DNA of 64,000 nt from Mesorhizobium sp. 131-2-1 (GCF_016756535.1 NZ_AP023247.1:682001-746000); one strand, 5' to 3'. Shown: positions 16,852 to 28,124, counted from the first letter of the stretch. Notes: generated from the sequence alone by a model not told the origin. Program-made: numbers and translations.

Positions 16852-17783
16852 GAGAGTTTCGTTCCTTTTTCGATCTTGGCCCCGCGCAGGAACTCCTGCG
16901 CGGCGGCGGGCCTTCCGCCCGCCCGTTGAACTTCGACCAGCCTGATCGCGCCCGCCCCACAGGCGACCGTCAGCCGATCATCGAGAATTCCTCCCGACTC
17001 GCCGACGCCATCAGAAAGCGTCGAGCGAAGCAGTTTCAGCCGCTCCATGCGGCCGCCAATTTCGACCTCGCACCACGCGCCCGGAAAGGGCGAAAGGCCG
17101 CGAATGTGATTGTGGACTTCGCCGGCAGGCCGCGTCCAGTCTACGCGTGTCTCCGATTTATCGATCTTTCGGGCGTAGGTCACCCCCACCGTCGCCTGTT
17201 GGGCAAATGTCAGACAATTTATCCCCAACTGCGCGAGCGCTTGCACCATCAGCGAAGCGCCTATCGCCATCAGGCGGTCATGCAGTTCGCCGGCGGTCAT
17301 ATCGGGTTCGATGGCGCATTTTTCAAGCAATGCCACCGGGCCGGTGTCCAAACCTTCTTCCATGCGCATCACCATCATGCCGGTTTCGGCGTCGCCGGCC
17401 ATGATGGCGCGCTGGATGGGAGCGGCACCGCGCCAGCGCGGCAAAAGCGAGGCATGGCCGTTGAGGCAGCCGAGGCGGGTTGCTTCCAATATGGCCTTCG
17501 GCAGCAGCAGTCCGTAAGCCACGACCACCGCCACATCGGCCCGCAAATCGGCGAAGGCCCGCTGCTCGGCCTCGCTCTTCAGCGACGTCGGAGACCGCAC
17601 CTCGACGCCCAGCCGCTCCGCCTCGCGCTGCACCGGCGATGGCGTCAGTTCCAGCCCGCGCCGGCCGGCGGCGCGCGGCGGCTGCGTGTAGACGGCGACG
17701 ATTTCGTGACCCGCCTCGGCAATCGCGCGCAGGGTCGGCACGGAGAACTCCGGCGTGCCCATGAAGATGATGCGCAGGGGCAT
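16848..17783 (-). CDS. fmt: Methionyl-tRNA formyltransferase
   Basis: This 311-residue enzyme formylates initiator Met-tRNA using 10-formyl-tetrahydrofolate. The active-site triad is visible as Asn108 and His110 in [15 protein letters not shown] and Asp146 in EEGLDTGP. The C-terminal tRNA-binding domain follows (GLSPFPGAW onward). The start ATG 17783 lies five bases from the def stop, so the two genes form the usual def-fmt operon. Confidence 0.97.
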   Translation of the reverse strand: MPLRIIFMGTPEFSVPTLRAIAEAGHEIVAVYTQPPRAAGRRGLELTPSPVQREAERLGVEVRSPTSLKSEAEQRAFADLRADVAVVVAYGLLLPKAILEATRLGCLNGHASLLPRWRGAAPIQRAIMAGDAETGMMVMRMEEGLDTGPVALLEKCAIEPDMTAGELHDRLMAIGASLMVQALAQLGINCLTFAQQATVGVTYARKIDKSETRVDWTRPAGEVHNHIRGLSPFPGAWCEVEIGGRMERLKLLRSTLSDGVGESGGILDDRLTVACGAGAIRLVEVQRAGGRPAAAQEFLRGAKIEKGTKLS

Positions 17784-17788
17784 GACCC

Positions 17789-18319
17789 CTAGCCCACCAG
17801 CTTGCCCGGCGCCTTGTCCTTGGCGAGCTTCTTGAACTTCTTGACCACCATGTCGCGCTTCAGCTTCGAGATGTGGTCGATGAACAGCACGCCGTTGAGA
17901 TGATCGATCTCGTGCTGCAGGCAGGTCGCCATCAACCCCTCGGCCTGCATCTCCTGCAGCTTGCCGTCGCGGTCGAGATATTTCACGCGCACCGCCGCGG
18001 GTCGCTCGACCTCGGCGTAATAATCCGGGATCGACAGGCAACCTTCCTCATAGACGGAGCGATGATCGGAGCTTTCGAGGATTTCCGGGTTGATGAAGAC
18101 ATGCGGCGCCGGCGTCTCGTCTTCCTTGGCGAGGTCGATGACCAGCATGCGCAGCGGCTCGCCGATCTGGATCGCCGCGAGGCCGATGCCTGGCGCGTCA
18201 TACATGGTGTCCAGCATGTCGCCGGCCAGCTTGCGCAAGGGCGCGTCGACGCGCTCGACCGGTTTGGACACCTGGCGCAGGACGGGATCGGGCAGAATGA
18301 TGAGCGGCTTGATCGACAT
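17789..18319 (-). CDS. def: Peptide deformylase
   Basis: This 176-residue metalloprotease removes the formyl group from nascent proteins. Its three signatures are [10 protein letters not shown] (residues 44-53), EEGCLS (Cys94 metal ligand) and QHEIDH (His136, Glu137, His140). It is first in the leftward def-fmt-GNAT group and divergent from rmuC across about 100 bases. Confidence 0.97.
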   Translation of the reverse strand: MSIKPLIILPDPVLRQVSKPVERVDAPLRKLAGDMLDTMYDAPGIGLAAIQIGEPLRMLVIDLAKEDETPAPHVFINPEILESSDHRSVYEEGCLSIPDYYAEVERPAAVRVKYLDRDGKLQEMQAEGLMATCLQHEIDHLNGVLFIDHISKLKRDMVVKKFKKLAKDKAPGKLVG

Positions 18320-18422
18320 GGCGTCTCACCTAAGACGTCACAGGAAAAGCGTCAACCGGGGCGATCGAGGGCCGTTCACGTTTTGATCTGTGCCGGCAGG
18401 CCGAATCATCTATGCTGCCGGC

Positions 18423-19673
18423 ATGAACGACCTGAGCACCATCCTTTCGGAACCTGTCGCCCGGCTCGGCGCCAGCACGATCACGCTTGGCCATGTGCTG
18501 GCCTTCGGCGCCATTCTGTTCCTCGGCCTGTTCCTGGCGCTGGTCATGGCACTGTGGCGGTCGGCCAGGGCGCGCACCATCGCCGCCGCCGAGGCCGCCG
18601 ACCACGCCCGCGACGCCGAGGCGCGGATGGCCGGCATCCTGCAAAGCCAGGCCGAGATGCAGGGCCGCATGGGCGCCATCGCCGAGGTGTTCGGGGCAAG
18701 GCAGGCGGAACTGACGCAATCGATCGGCCAGCGTCTCGACGCCATGACCGGCCGAATCGGCCAGACCATGACCGAGCAGACCAAATCGACGCATGAGAGC
18801 CTGGCCAAGCTGCAGGAGCGGCTGGCAGTCATCGACACGGCGCAAGGCAACATCCAGTCGCTGGCCGGCCAGGTGGTGCAGTTGCAGGCGATCCTGTCCA
18901 ACAAGCAGACGCGCGGCGCCTTCGGCCAGTCGCGCATGGAGGCGATCGTCGCCGACGGACTGCCGCACGGCGCCTATGAATTCCAGGCGACCTTGTCGAA
19001 TGGCAGCCGGCCGGACTGCCTGGTAAGGATGCCGAACGGTTCGCCATCGCTGGCCATCGACGCCAAGTTCCCGCTGGAGGCCTGGAACGCCATCCGCGCC
19101 GCCGACGGCGCCGACCTTCAGAAGGTCGCCGCGCAAGCCTTCCGCCGCGACATCGAAATCCATGTTCGCGATATCGCCGACAAATACCTGATCCAGGGCG
19201 AGACGCAGGACACCGCCTTCATGTTCGTGCCGTCGGAATCGGTGTTCGCCGAGATCCACGAGAATTTCGAGGCGGTGGTGCAGAAGGCGCACCGTGCCCG
19301 TGTCATCATCGTCTCGCCGTCACTGCTGATGCTGTCGATCCAGGTCATCCAGGCAATCCTCAAGGATGCCCGCATGCGCGAGCAGGCGCATCTGATCCAG
19401 GGCGAGGTGATCCGGCTGATGGAGGATGTCGCGCGCGTCGACGAGCGGGTGCGCCGGCTGCAGACGCATTTTACCCAGTCGGCCAAGGACATCGATGACA
19501 TCCTGGTATCGACAACGAAAGTGACCAAGCGCGGCCAGAAGATCGAGGCGCTGGAGTTCGGCGAAGCGGAAGCCGAGGCGCGCGGCAACGCCATCAAGGT
19601 CGAGGCGGGCGCGAGGGTCGCGGACTCGAAGACGGGGCAGCTCAGGTTGCGCGTGGTCGAGGACGGCGACTGA
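18423..19673 (+). CDS. rmuC: DNA recombination protein RmuC
   Basis: This 416-residue protein has one N-terminal membrane helix (LAFGAILFLGLFLALVMALW), then a long coiled coil. The RmuC nuclease-like domain follows, with RGAFGQSRMEAIV, AIDAKFPLEAW and QDTAFMFVPSESVFAEI. RmuC limits inversions at short repeats in E. coli; that role is relevant to this repeat-rich genome but not demonstrated here. The start at 18423 is the first ATG after the divergent promoter region. Confidence 0.93.
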   Translation: MNDLSTILSEPVARLGASTITLGHVLAFGAILFLGLFLALVMALWRSARARTIAAAEAADHARDAEARMAGILQSQAEMQGRMGAIAEVFGARQAELTQSIGQRLDAMTGRIGQTMTEQTKSTHESLAKLQERLAVIDTAQGNIQSLAGQVVQLQAILSNKQTRGAFGQSRMEAIVADGLPHGAYEFQATLSNGSRPDCLVRMPNGSPSLAIDAKFPLEAWNAIRAADGADLQKVAAQAFRRDIEIHVRDIADKYLIQGETQDTAFMFVPSESVFAEIHENFEAVVQKAHRARVIIVSPSLLMLSIQVIQAILKDARMREQAHLIQGEVIRLMEDVARVDERVRRLQTHFTQSAKDIDDILVSTTKVTKRGQKIEALEFGEAEAEARGNAIKVEAGARVADSKTGQLRLRVVEDGD

Positions 19674-19681
19674 GGCGGGCC

Positions 19682-20086
19682 CTACTGCTCCTCGATGGTC
19701 GTCTTGCCCTCGAATTCCGGCAACCAGTGCAATGCGGAGCGGTGCCAAACCTGCTTTCTCGGAACCAGTTGCTCGCGCTGGCGCGACGTGCCGACCCTGA
19801 TGCCGTAGACCTTCGGCTCGTCGCCCACCGATGTGGCATAGAGATGGGAGCCGCAATCTCCCCAAAAGCCCTGGGCGCGCTTGGCGCCAGAGGATCCGGT
19901 CTTGATATAGACCTTCGGTGTGCCGCTGATGATCTTGTAGTTGCTTTCCGGTGCCGGAACCGTCACGCGGAAGGCCGTGCCGGTGAGTCGCTGGCAGTCC
20001 GTGCAATGGCAGATCGCGGTCTTTTCCGGATCGACTTCCGCCTCATAGGTGATGGCGCCGCAATGGCACCCGCCGTCGATCTTCAT
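19682..20086 (-). CDS. GFA (glutathione-dependent formaldehyde-activating-like) family protein
   Basis: This 134-residue zinc-binding protein has the Mss4-like fold: GGCHCGAITYEA at the N-terminus, CHCTDCQRLTG in the middle and FWGDCGSHLYA near residue 80, giving the usual Cys ligands. Most family members are not proven formaldehyde enzymes, so only the fold is secure. The start ATG 20086 has AGGAGG upstream. Confidence 0.88.
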   Translation of the reverse strand: MKIDGGCHCGAITYEAEVDPEKTAICHCTDCQRLTGTAFRVTVPAPESNYKIISGTPKVYIKTGSSGAKRAQGFWGDCGSHLYATSVGDEPKVYGIRVGTSRQREQLVPRKQVWHRSALHWLPEFEGKTTIEEQ

Positions 20087-20121
20087 CAGCCTTCCTCCTC
20101 AAGAATTCATCCTTGCCAAAC

Positions 20122-21081
20122 CTAGTTCCCTTCCGACGCCTCGGCCATGGCCTTGCGGCGCCGCTCCCATGTGCCAGTGGCCTGCGGCTTGACGAACAGC
20201 CGCGCGATTTCCGGCATCTCCTGCTTCAGCCGCGCCTCCAGCCGCTCGACGCAGGCCTCGATCTCGGGCGCCGTCAGATGGTCCTCGAATTCGATGCTCA
20301 AGCCGGCGACGATCTCCTCGGGGCCGATGTGGACGCTCAAAATGCCGTTCGCCCGCTGCACCGCCGGATCCTCCTGGGCGATCGCCAGCACCTTCTTCTG
20401 CACTTCGGGCGCTGCCGGCTCACCGAGCAACAGGCCCTTGCTTTCGCGCGCCAGGAAGACCGCGGTCGAGCCGAGGATCAGCGCGATGCCGATCGAGGCG
20501 GCGCCGTCGAGCTCCGGCATGGCGAAAATCTCCGCCGCCAATATGCCGGCAAAGGCGACGATCAGGCCGAGCAGCGCCGCGCTGTCCTCGAACAGCACCG
20601 TATAGACGCTCGGATCCTTGCTGAGCCGTACCGCCTCGAACCAGCCCAGCCGGCCCTTCTCGCGGCGGAATTCCTTGAGCGCGACGTGCCAGGAACTGCC
20701 TTCGAAGAGGAAGGAAAGGCCGAGCACGACATAGTTCACCATGGCATTGGGCACCGGCTCCGGCGCCATGATGTGCACCACGCCCTCATAGAACGACACG
20801 CCGGCGCCAAGCGCGAAGACCAGCAGGGCGACGATGAAGCTCCAGAAATAGAGCTCGCGGCCATGGCCGAGCGGATGGCTGCGGTCGGCGGGACGGGCAG
20901 CGCGATGCATGCCGTAGAGCAGCAGGCCGCCATTGCCGGTGTCGACCAGCGAATGCACGCCTTCCGACAGCATCGCCGAACTGCCGGTGAAGGCCGCGGC
21001 GGCGAATTTGGTCAGCGCGATCGCCAGATTGCCGGCGAGCGCCGCGTAGATGACCTTCTTCGATCCGCCATGCCCAGCCAT
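20122..21081 (-). CDS. Cation diffusion facilitator (CDF) transporter
   Basis: This 319-residue protein has about six membrane segments. The CDF metal-site residues appear in SEGVHSLVDTGNG (an HxxxD-type site) and FEDSAALLGL, and there is a C-terminal cytosolic domain (VHIGPEEIVAGLSIEF). The LLLYGMHRAARPADRSHPLGHGRELYFW loop is typical of the Zn/Mn/Fe efflux group. The metal is not deducible with confidence. Confidence 0.88.
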   Translation of the reverse strand: MAGHGGSKKVIYAALAGNLAIALTKFAAAAFTGSSAMLSEGVHSLVDTGNGGLLLYGMHRAARPADRSHPLGHGRELYFWSFIVALLVFALGAGVSFYEGVVHIMAPEPVPNAMVNYVVLGLSFLFEGSSWHVALKEFRREKGRLGWFEAVRLSKDPSVYTVLFEDSAALLGLIVAFAGILAAEIFAMPELDGAASIGIALILGSTAVFLARESKGLLLGEPAAPEVQKKVLAIAQEDPAVQRANGILSVHIGPEEIVAGLSIEFEDHLTAPEIEACVERLEARLKQEMPEIARLFVKPQATGTWERRRKAMAEASEGN

Positions 21082-21153
21082 GCCCCGCCGTCCCGGTTGG
21101 ATGCCCCGAGCTTAATGCATGTCGCCCAAAAGAGCGCGCATCAAGACAAAGAC

Positions 21154-21197
21154 TTAAAGCGCGTCGCCTGATTCCGTTTCGTCGCGACACGCTTTAA
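21154..21197. repeat. REP-like inverted repeat
   Basis: TTAAAGCGCGTCGC (21154-21167) and GCGACACGCTTTAA (21184-21197) match at 13 of 14 bases and enclose 16 bases. It lies in the gap between the divergent CDF gene and a small basic protein gene and resembles dispersed rhizobial palindromes. Confidence 0.6.
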
Positions 21198-21341
21198 TTT
21201 CCGGGCGGCCAAGCTCCACAGGCGATTCACCGGTGAAAAGCGGTTGACAGGGCCCGAACGCAGCGAGCGCCCGCTAATGCCCTCTTGCAGTCGGGCCTTT
21301 CTCTTGTTTCACTTCGGTGCCCACAATCGGAGGAGCGAATC

Positions 21342-21467
21342 ATGGCTAAAGGTGCGATGAAGGCGGGCAAGGAAGCCCGCAAGCCGAAGAAGGACGCGAA
21401 GAAGCCCGCCGCGGCCCCGGCCCTCAAGGCGCCGCCGGTCAAGGCGATGAGGCTCAAGGAAAAGTAG
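21342..21467 (+). CDS. Small Lys/Ala-rich basic protein (41 aa)
   Basis: ATG 21342 follows GGAGGAG and opens a 41-residue frame, MAKGAMKAGKEARKPKKDAK and on, rich in Lys, Ala and Pro and strongly basic. It resembles the tails of histone-H1-like or nucleoid-associated proteins, but I recognise no family. A longer in-frame start at 21285 lacks a ribosome binding site. The strong Shine-Dalgarno sequence supports it as a real gene. Confidence 0.6.
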   Translation: MAKGAMKAGKEARKPKKDAKKPAAAPALKAPPVKAMRLKEK

Positions 21468-21568
21468 GCCTCGGCTGATCCGTCTCGGCGCGGATTTTTC
21501 AACCGGCGGCATGACCCATGCTGCCGGTGTTTTGTTGATTGGGGCCCAGGACTGCCTATATCGGCATG

Positions 21569-21616
21569 GCGAGGACGACCTCGCTTCTCCCAAAACCCAG
21601 CCGGGACGACCCGTGC
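21569..21616 (+). promoter_or_regulatory. Guanidine-II (mini-ykkC) riboswitch
   Basis: Two small hairpins, each capped by the tetraloop ACGA, stand in tandem: GCGAGG-ACGA-CCTCGC (21569-21584) and CGGG-ACGA-CCCG (21602-21613, extendable with a bulge). A 17-base linker separates them. Two ACGR-loop hairpins are the defining structure of the guanidine-II riboswitch. It lies about 80 bases upstream of a small multidrug resistance-family exporter gene, the classic target. A -10-like TATATC lies just before it. Confidence 0.85.
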
Positions 21617-21694
21617 TTCCAGTGCTGCTCCGTGCGCCGGTTTTGCAAGACCGCTGCGCGCCTTGGGCGGCATGCAGCAAATGGAGCGTTCCCG

Positions 21695-22009
21695 ATGTCG
21701 TGGATCTATCTGTTTTTCGCCGGCCTGTTCGAAATCGGCTGGGCGATCGGCCTCAAATACACCGACGGCTTCTCGAAACTGGTGCCGACGGTCCTGACCA
21801 TCGCCTCGATGATCGTCAGCCTTGGCCTGCTCGGCCTGGCCCTGAAGACGCTTCCGGTCGGCACCGCCTATGCGGTGTGGACCGGCATCGGCACGGTCGG
21901 CACCGCGCTGCTCGGCATCTGGCTGCTGGGCGAGCCGGCGACTGCTGTCCGGCTCGGCTGCATCGCGCTGATCGTCTGCGGCATCGTCGGGTTGAAGCTG
22001 GTGGCCTGA
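21695..22009 (+). CDS. gdx: SMR-family guanidinium exporter (SugE/Gdx)
   Basis: This 104-residue, four-helix small multidrug resistance protein has the essential Glu13 in [15 protein letters not shown], a sequence characteristic of the Gdx/SugE branch rather than EmrE. It would export guanidinium in exchange for protons as an antiparallel dimer. The guanidine-II riboswitch upstream strongly supports this substrate. ATG 21695 follows GGAG and gives the family N-terminus [13 protein letters not shown]. Confidence 0.93.
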   Translation: MSWIYLFFAGLFEIGWAIGLKYTDGFSKLVPTVLTIASMIVSLGLLGLALKTLPVGTAYAVWTGIGTVGTALLGIWLLGEPATAVRLGCIALIVCGIVGLKLVA

Positions 22010-22083
22010 CGTTGCGCCGCGAGACAAACGCGTTCGGGGCCGCCGCTGGCGACCCTGAACCTTTTTTTCGAACGAAACCGCTG

Positions 22084-22518
22084 CTAGCGGGCCGAGAAGC
22101 CCGGAGGCGTCCTGCCGACACGCGCCTTGCGCGCGGCATAGCGCGCATCGCGCTTGGCCTTGCGTTCGGCCTCGTCGGCAAGCAAACGAGAAATGCGCTC
22201 GTTCTCTTCGGCGTCCCGGATCTTGGCCTCAGCCGCGGCCGCCTCTTCGGCGGCAATGCGGGCGGCTTCGGCAGCCGCTTCGCGTTCGGCCTTCTCAGCC
22301 GCCTCGCGCGCCAGCTTTTCCTGCTTCAGCTTGGCCTTTTCGGCCTCGCGGATCGCACGCGCCTCGAGGATCGCCTTGCGTTCGGCCTGTCGTGCCAGCA
22401 CTGCAGGATCATCCGCCGCCGGCTTTGACTTGAAGCGCTCCAGAAGCGCCCTCTTTGCCTCGTTCGCGGCATTGCGCCGCTCGAAAATGTCTTTTTCCCT
22501 GTAGATAGCCAAGTCCAC
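22084..22518 (-). CDS. DUF6481-type Ala/Glu/Arg-rich coiled-coil protein
   Basis: This 144-residue, highly charged protein starts MDLAIYREKDIFERRNAANEAKRALLERFKSKP. A long continuous alpha-helical, heptad-like stretch (EAEKAKLKQEKLAREAAEKAE) runs to a basic tail (GRTPPGFSAR). The N-terminus fits the DUF6481 family of rhizobial cytosolic proteins. The function is unknown. Confidence 0.75.
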   Translation of the reverse strand: MDLAIYREKDIFERRNAANEAKRALLERFKSKPAADDPAVLARQAERKAILEARAIREAEKAKLKQEKLAREAAEKAEREAAAEAARIAAEEAAAAEAKIRDAEENERISRLLADEAERKAKRDARYAARKARVGRTPPGFSAR

Positions 22519-22748
22519 TTCCCTGAAGTCAATTCGCGACGCTTACATACGCGTGAAAACCGATAGTTCAAGCGCCAAAACGGTATGCCAGCCATGAAAT
22601 TCTGAGCTGTTGCAACTGGGAGACGTCACAATCCCGCGCGAAAACCGACATGCAGTGTTCACAGTCCGGGCCTCTGGTGGCACGGCGGGCGGGTCGCTAT
22701 CTCCAGCGCGACAACAAACATCGAAACAAGACACCAGGATGGCATGGC

Positions 22749-23804
22749 ATGGAACTCGGTCTCTACACTTTCGCGGACGTCAGCCCGGAACCGGGGCCAG
22801 GCGCGATCGGCCCGCATGAGCGGCTGCGCAACCTGATCGAGGAGATCGAGCTGGCCGACCAGGTCGGCCTGGACGTGTTCGGACTGGGCGAGCACCACCG
22901 CCCCGATTACGCCGCCTCGGCGCCGGTGGTGGCGCTGGCAGCGGCGGCCGAGCGCACCAGGCGCATCAAGCTGACCAGCGCGGTGACCGTGCTCTCCTCC
23001 GATGACCCGGTGCGCGTTTTCCAGCAGTTCGCGACGCTCGACCTCCTGTCCGGCGGCCGCGCCGAAATCATGGCCGGACGCGGGTCCTTCATCGAATCCT
23101 TCCCGCTGTTCGGCTACAACCTCGAAGACTATGACGAGCTGTTCGCCGAGAAGCTCGACCTGCTGCTCGCCATCCGCGACGACATCAAGGTGACATGGTC
23201 GGGCAAGCTGCGCGCGCCGATCAATGGCCGCGGCGTCTATCCGCGCCCGTACCAGGAGAAGCTGCCGGTCTGGATCGCCATTGGTGGCACGCCGCAGTCC
23301 GCCGCCCGCGCGGGCGCGCTCGGCCTGCCGCTGGCGCTCGCCATCATCGGCGGCGAGCCGGCGCGCTTCGCGCCGCTGTTCGAGATCTACCGCGAGGCCG
23401 CGAGACGGGCCGGCAACGATCCGGCGAGCCTCGCCACCAGCCTCAACGTGCACGGCTTCATCGCCGAGACGACCGAGCAGGCGGCGGACGACTTCTACGC
23501 GCCGCAAGCCGAGGTGATGAACCGCATCGGCCGCGAGCGCGGCTGGGGTCCGACCTCGCGGGCGCATTTCGACCAGTCGCGCGGGCCGAACGGGGCGTTG
23601 TTCGTCGGCAGCCCGGAGCAGGTGGCGGAGAAGATCGTCGCCCAGCACCGGATCTTCAACAATGACCGCTTCCTGCTGCAGATGGCGATCGGCACCATGC
23701 CACACGCCAAGATCATGAAGGCGATCGAGCTCTACGGCACCAGGGTGGCGCCGATCGTCCGCAAGGAGACCGCGAAGGCCGCGCCCGCCGAACCTGTTGC
23801 CTGA
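22749..23804 (+). CDS. LLM-class flavin-dependent oxidoreductase
   Basis: This 351-residue TIM-barrel protein belongs to the bacterial luciferase-like monooxygenase family. Landmarks are the N-terminal [36 protein letters not shown] and the FMN-region motif [22 protein letters not shown]. It probably uses reduced FMN; the substrate is unknown. The start at 22749 matches family N-termini; upstream in-frame codons lack a ribosome binding site. Confidence 0.9.
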   Translation: MELGLYTFADVSPEPGPGAIGPHERLRNLIEEIELADQVGLDVFGLGEHHRPDYAASAPVVALAAAAERTRRIKLTSAVTVLSSDDPVRVFQQFATLDLLSGGRAEIMAGRGSFIESFPLFGYNLEDYDELFAEKLDLLLAIRDDIKVTWSGKLRAPINGRGVYPRPYQEKLPVWIAIGGTPQSAARAGALGLPLALAIIGGEPARFAPLFEIYREAARRAGNDPASLATSLNVHGFIAETTEQAADDFYAPQAEVMNRIGRERGWGPTSRAHFDQSRGPNGALFVGSPEQVAEKIVAQHRIFNNDRFLLQMAIGTMPHAKIMKAIELYGTRVAPIVRKETAKAAPAEPVA

Positions 23805-23927
23805 TCGGGGCGGCCCGCGTGACCTGATCCCATCCGGGCCAAGGGTCATTGCCGGCTAACGGAACCTTGCAGCCACGAGGACGTTTTCGCGGGGAAGCCG
23901 CGTGTCGCGGTGTGCCCGAGGGAAGCG

Positions 23928-25100
23928 ATGAAGGCCGAACCGACCGCTTCGGGTGGCGCCGGTGCCGCAGGGAGCCCGGACCCGCGCGAGGCCGCGCGCG
24001 CGGATACGCATCTGATGCGATCCCTGCTCATCGGCATCTTCATCCTGATGACCGTCTACGCGCTCTATTTCGGCCGCGCCTTCTTCATGCCGGTGATCCT
24101 CGCCTTCCTGCTGGCGCTGACGCTAACGCCGATCGTGCGCTTCCTGCGCCAGCGTGGCGTGCCCGATGCGCTGTCGGCAACGCTGCTGGTGCTCATGTCG
24201 GTGATTTTCGTCGCCGGCGCCGGCTACCTGCTCAGCGGCCCGGTCATCGACCTCATCAACAACGCCCCCTCGATCGGCCTGCAGCTGACCGAGCGCATGG
24301 CACAGCTCAGGCAGCCGTTCGAGAAGATCATGCAGATCTCGCACCAGCTGGAAGGGCTGACCGAGACCTCGCAGGAGCCCGACGTGCAGAAGGTCGTGCT
24401 GGCGCAGTCCGGCATCTTGTCTTCCGCCGCCGGCAACGTCTTGTCGGCAGGCACCGGCATCACCATCGTCTTCGTACTGTCGCTGTTCCTGCTCGCCTCG
24501 GGCACGATGTTCTACGAGAAGATCATCCAGTCCTTCACCAGCCTCAGCGAGAAGAAGCGGGCCTTGCGCGTCGTCTACGACGTCGAGCGCGAGATCTCGC
24601 ACTATCTGCTCACCGTCGCCGTCATCAATGCCGGCCTCGGCACCGTGATCGGCCTTGGCCTGTGGGGGCTCGGCATGCCCAATCCGCTGGTCTGGGGGGC
24701 GGCCGCGGCCCTGCTCAACTTCCTGCCCTATGTAGGGGCGCTGATGACGATCCTGCTGGTCACGGTGATCGCGCTGATCAGCTTCGACTCGTTCTCCTTT
24801 GCGCTGCTGGCGCCCGCCTTCGTGCTGCTGTGCGACATCGTCGAAGGCCAGTTCGTGACGCCGATGGTGGTCGGCCGGCGGCTGGAGATCAACGCGGTGG
24901 CGATCTTCATCGCCATCGCCTTCTGGTCGTGGCTGTGGGGCTTCGTCGGCGCGTTGATGGCGGTGCCGCTGCTGGTCGTCATCAAAGTGTTCTGCGACCA
25001 TTTCGACGGGCTGAGCCATGTCGGCAATTTCCTGGCTGCACAGCACAGCGTCGTGGTCGAGGAGGATACGGCCGGCGAGAACGGCAAGGCCGGCGCATAG
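23928..25100 (+). CDS. AI-2E family permease-like transporter
   Basis: This 390-residue inner-membrane protein has about seven or eight membrane helices, a large soluble loop between helices 3 and 4 ([22 protein letters not shown]), and the conserved [22 protein letters not shown] and [17 protein letters not shown] motifs. The family includes TqsA-like exporters and Na+/H+ antiporters, so the name does not prove autoinducer transport. ATG 23928 follows GAGGGAA. A rhizobial palindrome with a T-run follows the stop. Confidence 0.9.
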   Translation: MKAEPTASGGAGAAGSPDPREAARADTHLMRSLLIGIFILMTVYALYFGRAFFMPVILAFLLALTLTPIVRFLRQRGVPDALSATLLVLMSVIFVAGAGYLLSGPVIDLINNAPSIGLQLTERMAQLRQPFEKIMQISHQLEGLTETSQEPDVQKVVLAQSGILSSAAGNVLSAGTGITIVFVLSLFLLASGTMFYEKIIQSFTSLSEKKRALRVVYDVEREISHYLLTVAVINAGLGTVIGLGLWGLGMPNPLVWGAAAALLNFLPYVGALMTILLVTVIALISFDSFSFALLAPAFVLLCDIVEGQFVTPMVVGRRLEINAVAIFIAIAFWSWLWGFVGALMAVPLLVVIKVFCDHFDGLSHVGNFLAAQHSVVVEEDTAGENGKAGA

Positions 25101-25145
25101 AGCGGTTCGCCGTTTCATGGAAACGGCAAGACCGCTCTATCTTTT
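25099..25145 (+). terminator. Palindrome and T-run after the AI-2E gene
   Basis: AGAGCGGT-tc-GCCGTTTC and GAAACGGC-aag-ACCGCTCT style arms form a near-perfect 18-bp stem (25099-25138), followed by ATCTTTTT. It belongs to a dispersed rhizobial repeat type and could also work as a Rho-independent terminator. Confidence 0.7.
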
Positions 25146-25281
25146 TGCTTTGCCGCAATTCCGGTACGGAAAACCGTACACACTTTTCCTGGAATTGCTG
25201 TCCGCGACAATTGTTTGCCGCTTCCCTTTGTCGGTCCGGACGGAGTGCCTATATCGAACCGGTCAAGCCGGACCTCCTTTC

Positions 25282-26109
25282 ATGACCGACGCCTCCTTCG
25301 ACCTCGACGCCTATTTCGCCCGTATCGGCTATCGCGGTCCGACCGAGGTGTCGCTGGCGACGCTGCAGGCGCTGCACCGGCAGCATCCGCAAGCGATCCC
25401 GTTCGAGAACCTCGATCCGTTCCTCGGCCATCCGGTCAAGCTCGATCCCGCTTCGCTGCAGGACAAGGTGTTCGCGCGCGGCCGCGGCGGCTATTGCTAC
25501 GAGCACAATCTGATCTTCATGCATGCGCTGACGGCGCTCGGCTTCGCGGTGAGCGGCCTTGCCGCGCGCGTCCTGTGGGGCCAGCCCGACGACGCCATCA
25601 CCGCGCGCAGCCACATGCTGCTGCGCGTCGAGCTCGACGGCCGCACCCATCTGGCCGATGTCGGCTTCGGCGGGCTGACGCTGACGGCGCCGCTGCTGCT
25701 CGAAGCCGGGCTGGAGCAGCAAACCCCGCATGAAACCTTCCGCCTCGTCGAGACGGACGATCATTTTCGCCTGCAGGCGGAGATCGGTGGCGCCTGGCGC
25801 AGTGTCTACCGCTTCGACATGCAGCGGGCCTACGAGGTCGACTATGCGGTCAGCAGCCACTTCCTGTCGACGCATCCGAGCTCGCATTTCCTGTCCTCGG
25901 TGATCGCGGCACGCGCTCTGCCCGACCGGCGCTACGCGCTGCGCAACAACCGGCTGTCGACACATCATCTCGGCGGCCGCACCGAGCAGCGGGAGATCGT
26001 AACGGCAGCGGAACTCGCCGACGTGCTGGAAAAGCAGATCGACATCGTCATCCCGGACCGGCCGGCCTTCGAGGCCAGGCTGCGGGACAAGAACATCGTG
26101 GAGAGCTGA
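25282..26109 (+). CDS. nat: Arylamine N-acetyltransferase
   Basis: This 275-residue enzyme transfers acetyl from CoA to arylamines or hydrazines. The catalytic triad is visible: Cys72 (RGGYCYEHN), His111 (ARSHMLL) and Asp126 (LADVGFGG). The length is normal for bacterial NATs. The gene is followed after three bases by an LLM oxidoreductase gene, so both are probably one operon, perhaps for aromatic amine or xenobiotic metabolism (inference). Confidence 0.95.
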   Translation: MTDASFDLDAYFARIGYRGPTEVSLATLQALHRQHPQAIPFENLDPFLGHPVKLDPASLQDKVFARGRGGYCYEHNLIFMHALTALGFAVSGLAARVLWGQPDDAITARSHMLLRVELDGRTHLADVGFGGLTLTAPLLLEAGLEQQTPHETFRLVETDDHFRLQAEIGGAWRSVYRFDMQRAYEVDYAVSSHFLSTHPSSHFLSSVIAARALPDRRYALRNNRLSTHHLGGRTEQREIVTAAELADVLEKQIDIVIPDRPAFEARLRDKNIVES

Positions 26110-26112
26110 GGC

Positions 26113-27111
<999 letters not shown>

Positions 27112-27192
27112 GGCGGCTCGGCACTTTGCCGCTTTTGCAAGGCGCCGGCCTTTGCTAAGGGCGGATACCCTTTCCGACCGCGAGCCCCGCCT

Positions 27193-27987
27193 GTGACAAA
27201 TGACCTCGACGCGCGAACGCGCTTTGCCATGGACCTAGCGAGGCGCGCCGGCGAGCTCGGCCTAAGATATTTCCGCGACCTCGAAAACTTGACCATCGAG
27301 AGCAAGGGCCATCAGGACCTGGTCTCGGACGGCGACCGCGAGGTCGAGCTGTTCATCCGCGCGGCCATTGCCGACGCCTATCCGCGCGACGGCATCGTCG
27401 GCGAGGAACATGCGCCGGTTGCCGGAACGACAGGCCATGTCTGGGTGATCGACCCGATCGACGGCACCGCCAATTTCGTGCGCGGCATTCCGGCCTGGTG
27501 CGTCGTGGTCGCCTGCGCCCGCGATGGCGAGACGGTGGTCGGCGTGATCCACGAGCCCTCGACCGGCGAGACCTTCCACGGCCATCGCGGCGGCGGCGCC
27601 TTCGTCAATGGCCGGCCGATCAAGGCGAGCGATGCTGCGAGCCTCACGGAAGGATCGGTGGGAACCGGGCTGTCCAACCGGGCCAATACCGAGCATGTCG
27701 CCGTGCTCGTCCGGCAGATCATGGCGGAGGGTGGTGTCTTCTACCGCAACGCGTCCGGCGCGCTGATGCTCGCCTATGCCGCGTCCGGCCGGCTGCTCGG
27801 CTATATCGAGGAGCACATGAACGCCTGGGATTGTCTGGCCGGCATGCTGCTTGTCGAGGAAGCCGGAGGCACGGTGCTGAAGCCGGATCCGAAAACCGTC
27901 ATCAGCCAAGGAACGCTGGTGATCGCCGGCGGAAAGGCGATCTTCCCGAAGCTGCGAGCGCTCTCCCAGGAGGCGTTCGGGCGCTGA
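27193..27987 (+). CDS. Inositol monophosphatase-family phosphatase
   Basis: This 264-residue protein has the metal-binding signatures IVGEEH (Glu of motif 1), WVIDPIDGTANFVRG (motif A) and NAWDCLAGMLLVEEAGG (motif B). It could be myo-inositol-1-phosphatase, histidinol-phosphate phosphatase (HisN) or fructose-1,6-bisphosphatase-like; sequence alone does not decide. The start is GTG 27193. dnaK follows in the same direction behind its own promoter. Confidence 0.9.
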   Translation: MTNDLDARTRFAMDLARRAGELGLRYFRDLENLTIESKGHQDLVSDGDREVELFIRAAIADAYPRDGIVGEEHAPVAGTTGHVWVIDPIDGTANFVRGIPAWCVVVACARDGETVVGVIHEPSTGETFHGHRGGGAFVNGRPIKASDAASLTEGSVGTGLSNRANTEHVAVLVRQIMAEGGVFYRNASGALMLAYAASGRLLGYIEEHMNAWDCLAGMLLVEEAGGTVLKPDPKTVISQGTLVIAGGKAIFPKLRALSQEAFGR

Positions 27988-28124
27988 TTAAGGCGGCTGC
28001 GACGTTTTTGCCAGCGGCGGATTGTGCAAATCAGGCAATGCCGGGCGGCAAATCGGCTGCGATATGCGTGATTTAGGCATTTTCCCGGTAGCGAGACGGG
28101 ATCGTGGACGCCTTAAGCAGAATG

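Noticed and set aside
17789-18319. Ile instead of Pro before the conserved Gln in peptide deformylase (GLAAIQIG)
   Set aside because: As I recall, this variant is common in alphaproteobacterial deformylases, and all metal ligands are present, so it is not unusual.
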